15,123 nucleotides of DNA from an uncultured Dialister sp. (GCF_900541605.1 NZ_UQKJ01000045.1:1-15123); one strand, 5' to 3'. Shown: positions 7,980-14,290, numbered from the stretch's first letter. Notes: generated from the letters alone by a model not told the origin. Numbers and translations: made by a program.

Positions 7980-8110
7980 CTCAAAGCTCAAGGCCCCGCA
8001 CGATCGAACGGCGCTCAGCCAACAGCTAAAAGCCCCCATACGTTCACTCGCCACCCAGCCACACGCTCCCTGCGTCAAAGCCGCGGAACCTCAACTCTAT
8101 TTCTGAAAGC

Positions 8111-8228
8111 CCGTCACAGTCATTTATCTGAAAGATCTCTCGACTCATCGTAGCTGTAGCGATTCTTAAGGGTGGCGTCACTCCGCATACTACCTCCGCT
8201 CGAGATGACGATTGATAGGCAGAGTCAC
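8111..8228 (+). repeat. R1 repeat, copy c
   Basis: Full-length R1, very close to copy b. Inside, GGTGGCG and CGC...TACC can form a small stem, and the outer arms ATCTCTCGA and TCGAGAT are imperfectly complementary. Confidence 0.9.
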
Positions 8229-8357
8229 AAAGGAAAGTGACCGTATCTGCGAATGGGAACAGATGGAATCGGCCCAAAGCTCAATGCCCCGCACGTACAC
8301 ACGCCGCTCAGCCACACAAGCGCCGCAGGCTGATTCTCTGCGGCGAAGCCGCGGGAC

Positions 8358-8435
8358 CTCAATTCTCAAGTCTCAACTCTCAAATCTTTCTTTTAGCCGC
8401 GGGATCTCAATTCTCAAAACTCAATTCTCAAATCT
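8358..8435 (+). repeat. Long CTCAATT/CTCAAAT microsatellite
   Basis: About ten imperfect 7-8 nt units in two runs separated by TTTCTTTTAGCCGCGGGAT. It ends directly at the terminator of the next gene. Same motif as 74-100. Confidence 0.8.
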
Positions 8436-8468
8436 AAAAAAGTACGGCCTACAAGTAAGCCGTACTTT
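8434..8468 (-). terminator. Intrinsic terminator of the murA-mbl unit
   Basis: A perfect 10 bp stem (arm AAAGTACGGC) with a 10 nt loop; read on the minus strand it ends in a run of six T. It lies 15 nt after the stop codon of the actin-like gene. Confidence 0.9.
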
Positions 8469-8483
8469 AATGTATGAAATCAA

Positions 8484-9581
8484 TCAATGCAGATCCTGCA
8501 AAGAATCCCGGAATTCGTTGATGTAGTCCAGGGCTGATCCGGCGCCTACGGCGTTGACATAGGATGGCCGTTCTGCCACATGGGCCGGTACGCCGATGAT
8601 GCGGGAAATCAGTTCTTCCAGTCCCGGGAGCTGGGATACGCCGCCGATGAGGATGATGCCGCTTTCCCGGATGGAGGCCAGGAGGGCCGGCGGGGTGCGC
8701 TGCAGCACGTCCCGGATGTTCCGGAAGATGCGGTACAGGAGAGGATTCAGTGCGTTGGCGATGTCTTCGCCGGTGACTGCGATTTTTACGGGGAGTCCCG
8801 ATACGATGGAGAGGCCGCTGGTCTCTGCCACCCTCGGTGCCCGGTCCAGGTCCCAGGCAGCGCCCAGGGCGATTTTCAGACTTTCCGCTTCTCTCCTGCC
8901 GAGGCGGATGTGGTACTTGTCCCGTACCCAGTTCAGGATGGCCTGGTCCATTTCATTGCCGGACTCCGTGGAGAAGTGGCTCACTACGATGCCCTGCCGG
9001 GAAACGACGGAAATCTTGCAGGAACCGCCGCCGATATCCACAATCATGGTGCCTTCCTTCTGGTGGTTTTCCAGGCCCATGCCCATCATGGCCGCCAATG
9101 GCTGGTCAATGAGTACGGTTTTTCTGGCGCCCACGGCTACCGCCGCTTCCAGGAGAGCCCGGCGCTGCACGCTGTCTATACCGCTGGGGACGCACATCAT
9201 GAGGCGGGGATGGAAGAAGAGGCCCTTCAGGTAGGACCGGTTCACGATGGAATTCAAAAGGTAGGCGGTGCCTGTATAGTCTACGATGGCGCTCCGCTTC
9301 ATGGGATGGATGATTTTGATTTCCGGTGGCGTCTTCCCTTCCATTTCTTCTGCCTTTGTGCCGTAGGCCATGTATTCATGGAGAACTTCGTTCCGGGCAA
9401 TGACAGTGGCTTCGGGGAATACGAGACCCTTATGTTTGATGAAGACCACGATATTGGACGTCCCGATGTCTACGCCAATATCTTCGGAGCCGAAGGAACC
9501 CAGCCAGTCCGCCAGGGAGCCCTGGCCGGTGCGGGTGAGCTTCTTTCCGCCCTTTTTCTTAGTCTCTGTCGACTCTGTCAA
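8484..9581 (-). CDS. mbl: MreB/Mbl-family bacterial actin, divergent
   Basis: A 365-residue actin-fold protein. It shows the phosphate-1 motif DIGTSN (38-43), the HPMKRSAIVDY segment (92-102), CVPSGI (130-135), phosphate-2 DIGGGSCK (182-189) and the adenosine motif LIGGVSQLPGL (311-321). MreB/Mbl filaments under the inner membrane direct peptidoglycan synthesis. Relative to typical MreB, the EEP-x-AAA segment is DQPLAA (159-164) and DIGGGTTE is DIGGGSCK, changing residues linked to ATP hydrolysis. About 33 residues precede the fold: a lysine-rich tail, then SLADWLGSFG, which could be an amphipathic membrane helix. The start is a TTG with an AGGAG six bases upstream, inside the end of murA, so translation is probably coupled. 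The murA neighbourhood favours Mbl over MreB; the symbol is tentative. Confidence 0.85.
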   Translation of the reverse strand: MTESTETKKKGGKKLTRTGQGSLADWLGSFGSEDIGVDIGTSNIVVFIKHKGLVFPEATVIARNEVLHEYMAYGTKAEEMEGKTPPEIKIIHPMKRSAIVDYTGTAYLLNSIVNRSYLKGLFFHPRLMMCVPSGIDSVQRRALLEAAVAVGARKTVLIDQPLAAMMGMGLENHQKEGTMIVDIGGGSCKISVVSRQGIVVSHFSTESGNEMDQAILNWVRDKYHIRLGRREAESLKIALGAAWDLDRAPRVAETSGLSIVSGLPVKIAVTGEDIANALNPLLYRIFRNIRDVLQRTPPALLASIRESGIILIGGVSQLPGLEELISRIIGVPAHVAERPSYVNAVGAGSALDYINEFRDSLQDLH

Positions 9582-10818
9582 TGTCTGCTCCTAACCCCTG
9601 CAGTTTTTCTACAAGATGATCATAGCCACGGTCAATGTGATGGAGTTCGCCGACTTCCGTTTCTCCGTGGGCAGCAAGACCTGCAATGGTGAGGGCGGCA
9701 CCGGCGCGGAGGTCCGTAGCTCTCACGAAGGCGCCGTTCAGGAACGGGACCCCCTGTACGATGGCACAGCGGCCTTCGACCTGGATGGAGGCGCCCATAC
9801 GCTGCAGTTCCCCGACATGCATGAACCGGTTTTCAAAGACCGTTTCCGTGATGCGGCTGATGCCGTTGCCGATGGTCATGAGGGCCATGAACTGGGCCTG
9901 GAGGTCCGTAGGAAATCCGGGGTACGGCAGGGTTTTGATATCGGTGGACCGGATATGTCCATCGCTGATGACCCGGACGCTGTCGATGTCCTTGATCACC
10001 TTAACGCCCGCTTCGTTCAGCTTCGCCAGGAGGGGCTTCAGGTGTTCCGTGAGCACGTTGTCCACCACCACGTCGCCGCCGACCATGGCTGCGGCAATCA
10101 TAAAGGTACCCGCTTCAATGCGGTCCGGGATGACGGTGTGGGAAACGCCCTGCAGTTCCTTCACCCCTTCTACACGGATGATATTGGTACCGGCGCCTTT
10201 GATATTGGCACCCATGGAATTCAGGAATGTCACGAGGTCCACGATTTCCGGTTCTTCTGCCGCATTTTCAATGATGGTACGGCCTTCGGCGGTGGCAGCG
10301 GCCATGAGGATATTCTCCGTGGCGCCGACGCTGGGGAAATCGAGGTAAATGGTGGTCCCTTTGAGTCCGTGAGGTGCATAACCTTCCACAAAGCCATTGC
10401 CCACGTTGATTTCTGCGCCCATGGCTTCAAAGGCCTTCAGGTGCAGGTCAATGGGCCGGCTGCCGATCATGCATCCTCCGGGGAGGGCGATTTTCGCATG
10501 GCCCATCTTTGCCAGGAGGGGGCCCATGATGAGGAAGGAAGCCCGCATTTTACTCATGAGTTCATAAGATGCTTCCGTCTTGTCCAGCATGGAGGCGTCA
10601 AAGGTGAGGACGTTGTCCTGTCTCGTCACCTTCACTCCCAGGGATTCAAGAACGCTGCAGATGGTGGTCACGTCGTCCAGGTTCGGCGCATCCACGATGG
10701 ATGCGGGGGTATTGGGAAGAAGGGTAGCCACAATGATGGGAAGTACTGCATTTTTAGCGCTGGAAACACGGACATGGCCATGAAGGGGCCGTCCGCCATG
10801 AATGACTAATTTTTCCAA
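9559..10818 (-). CDS. murA: UDP-N-acetylglucosamine 1-carboxyvinyltransferase (MurA)
   Basis: A 419-residue cytoplasmic enzyme, the usual MurA length. It transfers enolpyruvate from phosphoenolpyruvate to UDP-GlcNAc, the first committed step of peptidoglycan synthesis. Key residues are all in place: K22-N23 (SSAKNAVLP), R91 (MRASFLIMGP), the catalytic cysteine C116 in PGGCMIGSRPIDLH, D305 in YPGFPTDLQAQF, and R397 in DRGYD. The cysteine predicts a fosfomycin-sensitive enzyme. The two-fold inside-out alpha/beta barrel pattern runs full length with no gap. The start codon is TTG at 10818, supported by AGGAGT at 10827-10832, 8 nt upstream, and by the conserved MEKLVIHGG opening; no in-frame ATG fits. 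Its last 23 nt overlap the next gene, an Mbl-like actin, giving a two-gene wall-synthesis unit. Confidence 0.97.
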   Translation of the reverse strand: MEKLVIHGGRPLHGHVRVSSAKNAVLPIIVATLLPNTPASIVDAPNLDDVTTICSVLESLGVKVTRQDNVLTFDASMLDKTEASYELMSKMRASFLIMGPLLAKMGHAKIALPGGCMIGSRPIDLHLKAFEAMGAEINVGNGFVEGYAPHGLKGTTIYLDFPSVGATENILMAAATAEGRTIIENAAEEPEIVDLVTFLNSMGANIKGAGTNIIRVEGVKELQGVSHTVIPDRIEAGTFMIAAAMVGGDVVVDNVLTEHLKPLLAKLNEAGVKVIKDIDSVRVISDGHIRSTDIKTLPYPGFPTDLQAQFMALMTIGNGISRITETVFENRFMHVGELQRMGASIQVEGRCAIVQGVPFLNGAFVRATDLRAGAALTIAGLAAHGETEVGELHHIDRGYDHLVEKLQGLGADIDRVDRD

Positions 10819-10860
10819 AAGGAATCACTCCTGTTAAGTAAAACTACAAAGGGTTCTATG

Positions 10861-10890
10861 TCTGTAATGCTGATTTTCTTTTATAGTCAA
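10861..10890 (-). promoter_or_regulatory. Possible promoter of murA-mbl
   Basis: On the minus strand TTGACT (10885-10890) is followed after 18 bp by TACAGA (10861-10866). The -35 is good and the -10 poor, and an overlapping TATAAA is also present. The region is AT-rich and lies between repeat block 4 and the murA start, where a promoter must be. Confidence 0.35.
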
Positions 10891-10926
10891 AGTAGAGTGG
10901 AAGTGGGATCAGGGCCAAGGGCCCTG

Positions 10927-10960
10927 GGATCTAGATCCAGGTCTAGGTCTAGACCTATAG
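10927..10960 (+). repeat. CTAG-rich hexamer microsatellite
   Basis: About five imperfect 6 nt units related to GATCTA, GGTCTA and GACCTA, with three CTAG tetramers in 34 bp. Confidence 0.7.
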
Positions 10961-11124
10961 CGGCTTCGCCGCGATAGGCTGGCCAGCGGTGATGCGAACG
11001 CACGGGGCCTTGAGCCTTGTGCCTTGAGCTGGTCAGCCGCTCTGCGGCCACCCACCCACCGCTTACGCGGTCCTCCCTCCCTCTGAAGAGGGAGGGTTGG
11101 GTCATTCAGCATCAAAAGCAAACT

Positions 11125-11204
11125 GATGGACCGGGCCCGAAGGGCCTGGTCACCTAGCCACCAGATCTAGCTACTAGCCACTGATTCGCCGCAGGCGAAT
11201 CAGT
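11125..11204 (+). repeat. R6 repeat, copy b, ending in a perfect 11 bp hairpin
   Basis: Same order as copy a: GATGG, GGGCCCGAAGGGCC palindrome, CTAG tract, hairpin. Here the hairpin arm is ACTGATTCGCC (11180-11190) with loop GCA and a perfect 11 bp partner, followed on the plus strand by CTTTTT. It therefore looks like a plus-strand terminator although no plus-strand gene precedes it. Confidence 0.85.
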
Positions 11205-11273
11205 CTTTTTCCACTCTTATCATAAAATTCGAATCATACGTATCATAGCAAAAAAACTATATGATTTCAAGGA

Positions 11274-11936
11274 TTATTGCTCCAGGCTTGCCGTGACCCG
11301 TCTCACGCTTTCCGAATCACCAAGAATGACCAGCATATCATCGGCGGCCATCTGCATTTCCGGATGGGGGTTGACGTACATTTCCCCTTTCCTCTTGATG
11401 GCTACTACGGTGATATTGTACTTTTTGCGGACATCCAGGGCCAGGATGCTCTTGCCGATCCAGTCTTCCGGCACGTGGATGGAGAGGATGGTGATGTTGT
11501 TCTCCATTTCAATGTAATCCACAATGCCCGGGGAAATCAGGTTGTGCGCCACCCGGACCCCCATTTCTTTTTCGGAATAGATGATCTTGTCTGCCCCGAT
11601 TTTCTGGAGCATCTTGCCATGGATGGGATCCAGGGCCTTTACCACGATTTTCTTGACCCCCATTTCCTTCAGGATCAGGGTGGTCATAAGGCTCGCCGAC
11701 AGCTCTCCCACCGATACCACCGCCACGTCCGCATTGCCGGCGCCGATGGCGGCCAGGTTCTTTTCATCGGAGCAGTCCGCGCAGACCACGTACCCCAGGG
11801 TATCCGACAGGTCCTGTACCACATTCTCGTCGATATCCATGGCCATCACATCATAGCCCATTTTTTCCAGCGTCACTGCCACGCTCTTGCCGAACCGGCC
11901 CAGGCCGGCCACGAAAAACTGTAATTTCTGTGCCAT
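11274..11936 (-). CDS. ktrA: KtrA/TrkA-type NAD-binding regulatory subunit of the K+ transporter
   Basis: A 220-residue cytoplasmic protein with one RCK_N domain (about 1-125) and one RCK_C/TrkA_C domain (about 136-218), the KtrA arrangement. The Rossmann motif GLGRFG (11-16) and acidic residues D34 and D36 at the end of strand 2 fit nucleotide binding; D54 in CADCSD is also conserved in the family. KtrA rings bind ATP/ADP or NAD(H) and gate the membrane partner, while the C-terminal domain often binds c-di-AMP (family knowledge, not shown here). The ATG is 12 nt after the stop codon of the channel gene. Its Shine-Dalgarno AGAGGT overlaps that stop, so the two are co-transcribed. Full-length and intact. 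The older symbol trkA is also used. Confidence 0.94.
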   Translation of the reverse strand: MAQKLQFFVAGLGRFGKSVAVTLEKMGYDVMAMDIDENVVQDLSDTLGYVVCADCSDEKNLAAIGAGNADVAVVSVGELSASLMTTLILKEMGVKKIVVKALDPIHGKMLQKIGADKIIYSEKEMGVRVAHNLISPGIVDYIEMENNITILSIHVPEDWIGKSILALDVRKKYNITVVAIKRKGEMYVNPHPEMQMAADDMLVILGDSESVRRVTASLEQ

Positions 11937-11948
11937 CCCCTATAACCT

Positions 11949-13310
11949 CTATCCTATAACCACATTTTCCTTCGGATACTTAATGGAACTGTTGTGATGG
12001 CGGGCAAAGGTAATCGCCAGCGTCATCACGCCGATACGGCCAATGTACATGGCCACGATCAGCACCAGTTTGCAGGGGGTATTCCACTCCCCTGTGAGGC
12101 CCATGCTGAATCCTACGGTACTGAAGGCGGACACTGCTTCGAAAAGGGCATCTTCAAAGGCAAAATCCGCAGGCTCCAGTACGAATACCAGAAAGGCCGT
12201 AATAAATGTGAGCACCATGGCCAGGGTAAATACGTTGGACGCCTTCACCAGGCACTTGTTGTCCACCTGCTTATGGAAGAGCACCACTTCCCTCTTCCCC
12301 CGGACCCAGCTGTAGAGGGACAGGAGCAGAAGGCCCATGGTGGTGGTCCGGATGCCGCCGCCTGTGGAAACCGGCGCAGCACCGACGAACATGAACATCA
12401 TGACAAAGAGCACCGTGGCGCTCATCATGGAGTGAATATCAAAGACCGTGAACCCCGCCAGCCGGGAGGACACGGACATGAAGAAGGCGCTCTGCCATTT
12501 CCCCATGGGGCTCATGGAACCCATGGTGGCGGGATTGTTTCCTTCCAGCAGGTAGAAAACAATGACCCCCAGAGGGATGAGGACCGCTTCCATGGTGAAA
12601 ATGAATTTGCTGTTGAAGGAAAGCTTCGACCACCGGCGGTTCCGGAGGACATCATCCAGTGCCAGGAATCCCACGCCCCCCAGAAACATGGTAATCTCAA
12701 TGACCGTACTGACGAAGGTATCCGCCGCCATGCCCGCAAAGCCCACGTCGTTTCCCATGATATCCATGCCGCAGTTCGTGAAGGCGGAAATGGCGTGCCA
12801 GTAGCCCAGATAAATGCCGATGGCGCCGTATTTGAAATACAGATAAATAGCCAGCAGCGTGCCGCTGGTAAACTCCACGGCCAGTGTCATGAAGATGATT
12901 TTCTTCACCAGCATTACCATGCCCGAAGGAGTCTGGAGATTGAAGGAATCCCGGATCAGGAGACGCTCCTGGAGCCGGATCTTCCGGCCTGTGGAAATAC
13001 TGACCATAGCCATCATGGTCATGATGCCCAGGCCCCCTACCTGCATGAGAAATAAAATCACCAGCTGCCCGAAGACGGTGAAGTCGTTCTTCAGGTCAAA
13101 CATGGACATGCCGGTCACGCTCACCGTGGATACGGACATGAAAAGGGCATCCACAAAGCTGATCTCCCTGGTGCCGGACTGGGACAGGGGCAGCATGAGA
13201 AGCAGGGCGCCCAGCAGCATGAAGAGGGCAAAGCCTCCGCAGATCAGGACACCCCGGTGGATGCGGTTCAATGCTTGGAAAATAACCTTAGTCATAGTTC
13301 CTCTTTTCAT
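11949..13310 (-). CDS. ktrB: KtrB/TrkH-type potassium uptake channel subunit
   Basis: A 453-residue integral membrane protein made of four M1-P-M2 units. The four selectivity-filter loops are visible: TVSVTGMS (62-69), FTNCGMD (177-183), SSRLAGF (281-287) and FSTVGFS (396-402), each with the conserved glycine. The gating loop GAAPVSTGGGIRTTT (about 310-324) and the conserved arginine of the last helix in IGRIGVMTL (R425) are present. Length matches KtrB rather than the longer TrkH of enterics. It imports K+, usually coupled to Na+ in Ktr systems, with KtrA as the gating ring. It is first in a two-gene unit. The start is uncertain by five codons: ATG at 13310 is the longest, while ATG at 13295 has AGAGGA just upstream. 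Confidence 0.94.
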   Translation of the reverse strand: MKRGTMTKVIFQALNRIHRGVLICGGFALFMLLGALLLMLPLSQSGTREISFVDALFMSVSTVSVTGMSMFDLKNDFTVFGQLVILFLMQVGGLGIMTMMAMVSISTGRKIRLQERLLIRDSFNLQTPSGMVMLVKKIIFMTLAVEFTSGTLLAIYLYFKYGAIGIYLGYWHAISAFTNCGMDIMGNDVGFAGMAADTFVSTVIEITMFLGGVGFLALDDVLRNRRWSKLSFNSKFIFTMEAVLIPLGVIVFYLLEGNNPATMGSMSPMGKWQSAFFMSVSSRLAGFTVFDIHSMMSATVLFVMMFMFVGAAPVSTGGGIRTTTMGLLLLSLYSWVRGKREVVLFHKQVDNKCLVKASNVFTLAMVLTFITAFLVFVLEPADFAFEDALFEAVSAFSTVGFSMGLTGEWNTPCKLVLIVAMYIGRIGVMTLAITFARHHNSSIKYPKENVVIG

Positions 13311-13357
13311 AAACCCCGGCAGCCTCTATGACGCTCCGGCTGCAGGATATATTATTT

Positions 13358-13386
13358 ATTATACTATGAACAGCGGTCACGGTCGA
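13358..13386 (-). promoter_or_regulatory. Promoter of the ktrB-ktrA unit
   Basis: On the minus strand a perfect TATAAT (13358-13363) lies 17 bp after TCGACC (13381-13386, four of six to TTGACA). The expected leader is about 40 nt. The -35 lies at the edge of repeat block 5. Confidence 0.65.
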
Positions 13387-13573
13387 GGGGCACCGGGCCG
13401 GGTATCGGTTGGCCTGCGGGTGTACGTACGGGCGGGGGCTTCCAGCTGCTAGCTTCTAGCTTTTAGGAAAGCAGGCTCGCCTGCGGCGCTGGACTGACTA
13501 TACTGACTATGTTTACGTGCGAACGGGCGAAGTCTCGAGCCTTGAGCCTTGAGCTTGTCAGGCCCTTCGGGCA

Positions 13574-13605
13574 AATGAGATCGAGACCGAGGTCGAGATT
13601 GAGGA
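13574..13605 (-). repeat. GATCTC-type hexamer microsatellite, inverted
   Basis: Imperfect units GAGATC, GAGACC, GAGGTC, GAGATT, the complement of the tracts at 3872 and 4098. It is framed by two GGCCCTTCGGGC palindromes, just as the tract at 4098 is framed by CCCGCAGGGCC. Confidence 0.75.
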
Positions 13606-13620
13606 GAATAGGCCCTTCGG

Positions 13621-13744
13621 GCCGGTCCCATTGCCATCTCTCAGCCGTTGGCAGCTCTCTTCTGAGAAGAGAGCCTCCTGCAGAGTCAATGACCGTTTTA
13701 GGGTCAGAGTCTTTAGGATCCCAACTGCGGCAAAGCCGCTGATG
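13621..13744 (+). repeat. R2 repeat, copy b
   Basis: Matches copy a along its whole length, including the perfect CTCTCTTC hairpin with TGA loop and the GGATCCCAACTGC segment. R3 begins right at its end. Confidence 0.88.
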
Positions 13745-13803
13745 ATTAGTCTCCCTTTTCCAAAGGGAGATGTCTGCGATAGCAGACAGAGGGATTCTGA
13801 TGG
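13745..13803 (+). repeat. R3 repeat, copy b
   Basis: CTCCCTTT pairs with AAAGGGAG, then TGTCTGC pairs with GCAGACA, then AGAGGGATTCTGATGG. A base change on each side of the first stem relative to copy a keeps pairing (CCCCCTTT/AAAGGGGG becomes CTCCCTTT/AAAGGGAG), a compensatory change. Confidence 0.88.
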
Positions 13804-13827
13804 ATCTGCGGCCTATCGGGTTGTAAT

Positions 13828-13946
13828 CCAGTCACAGTCATTCACCAGAAAGATTTCTCGACTCATTGGAGCTGTAGCGATTTTTAAAGGCAGAGTCACT
13901 TGGTATGCTACCTCCGCTCGAAATGACGAGAAACGTGCAGAGTCAC
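13828..13946 (+). repeat. R1 repeat, copy d
   Basis: R1 from CCAGTCACAGTCATTCACC to GCAGAGTCAC. The core reads CTCGACTCATTGGAGCTGTA, differing from the CATCGTAGCTG of the other copies. The arms ATTTCTCGA and TCGAAAT are complementary, and both have changed from the ATCTCTCGA/TCGAGAT pair of copies b and c. Confidence 0.88.
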
Positions 13947-13975
13947 TAAAAGGGCGGCGTAGCCGCTGATAGTTA

Positions 13976-14048
13976 GCCTCCTTCCTTGGGAAGGAGGTGG
14001 CGCCGAAGGCGACGGAGGTTAGCTGATGGAGGCGCCGCAGGCTGACGG
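13976..14048 (+). repeat. R4 element
   Basis: A CCTCCTTCC...GGAAGGAGG hairpin, then TGGCGCCGAAGGCGACGGAGG, TTAGCTGATGG and a GGCGCCGCAGGC palindrome. Elements with a TGGCGCCGAAGGCGAC centre are, from memory, common between genes of gut Firmicutes. A partial copy is at 3902-3938 and a related one at 14249-14290. Confidence 0.7.
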
Positions 14049-14195
14049 TTAGTCCCCCCTTTTCCAAAGGCAGCAGTCCTGCAGAGGACTGCTGAGCCGG
14101 TCCCAAGTTGGTGCCTTTACTGCACATTAAGGCACCTTCCTTTTGTGGCCCGGCCGGAATGATGTCTGCGTTAGCAGATAGAGGGATTCTGATGG
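14049..14195 (+). repeat. R3 repeat, copy c, split by a structured insert
   Basis: The left half (TTAGTCCCCCCTTTTCCAAAGG, about 14049-14070) and the right half (GATGTCTGCG onward, 14161-14195) are each normal R3. Between them is about 90 bp absent from the other two copies. Confidence 0.8.
14071..14160. mobile_element. ~90 bp structured insert inside R3 (possible miniature element)
   Basis: It contains two strong hairpins: arm CAGCAGTCCT with loop GCAG and a perfect 10 bp partner (14071-14094), and arm GGTGCCTT with an 11 nt loop and a perfect 8 bp partner (14110-14136). It ends in a GGCCCGGCCGG palindrome. No coding potential and no obvious target-site duplication. Whether it moved as an element is inference. 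Confidence 0.4.
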
Positions 14196-14248
14196 GTCCC
14201 TACGAAATCAGTTCGTTTGCTACCCCAAAGGTGGCCGTAGATTTCTTG

Positions 14249-14290
14249 GCTCCCCCTTTGGGGGAGCTGGCGCCGAAGGCGACTGAAGGG
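14249..14290 (+). repeat. R4-like element
   Basis: GCTCCCCC pairs with GGGGGAGC in a short hairpin, followed by TGGCGCCGAAGGCGACTGAAG. It shares the TGGCGCCGAAGGCGAC core with 13976-14048. Confidence 0.7.

Larger units (their letters stand above)
7541..8433. repeat. Gene-free repeat block 3
   Basis: A 0.9 kb mosaic with no credible gene. In order: CCAGTAACCAGC-type tandem (7562-7590); R2 copy c inverted (7593-7714); R1 copy b (7774-7891); R6 copy a (7901-7979); CTCAAGG tract and R5 (7993-8020); short R7 and R5 (8032-8060); R1 copy c (8111-8228); a GATGGAATCGGCCC start of R6; R5 (8286-8313); a GCCGCAGGC palindrome; and the CTCAATT microsatellite (8358-8435). It separates the autotransporter promoter from the Mbl-like gene's terminator. 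Confidence 0.7.
10891..11273. repeat. Gene-free repeat block 4
   Basis: No credible gene. It holds a GTCTAG hexamer tract (10927-10960), a GCGGCTTCGCCGC palindrome, R5 in minus orientation (10981-11008), a TGAGCCTT tract (11008-11030), a CCGCTCTGCGG palindrome, a CCCTCCCTC/GAGGGAGGG inverted repeat (about 11079-11099) and R6 copy b. From 11213 to 11273 it is AT-rich with an ATACGTAT palindrome. No U-tract terminator for the potassium-transport unit is evident. Confidence 0.65.

Noticed and set aside
2162..8228. Insertion sequences bounded by R1 copies (a composite transposon)
   Set aside because: No transposase or clean terminal inverted repeats with target duplications were found; the copies are all intergenic and independent of the genes between them.
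8580..13055. Long plus-strand open frames opposite the actin gene, murA, ktrA and ktrB
   Set aside because: All are antisense to genes with clear catalytic or structural motifs; they are His/Asp/Gly-rich shadows caused by GC-rich third positions.
7746..14127. A shared small peptide frame (IATATMSREI and NDCDG) on the minus strand of R1 copies
   Set aside because: It is tempting because three copies translate similarly, but copy a has a 1-nt shift and stop codons, and the copies lack a common start, ribosome site or stop. A non-coding repeat explains the similarity better.
14071..14160. A tRNA or integron attC site in the structured insert
   Set aside because: The two hairpins do not form a cloverleaf and there is no acceptor stem or T-loop signature. 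There is no integrase gene or core-site pair in view.
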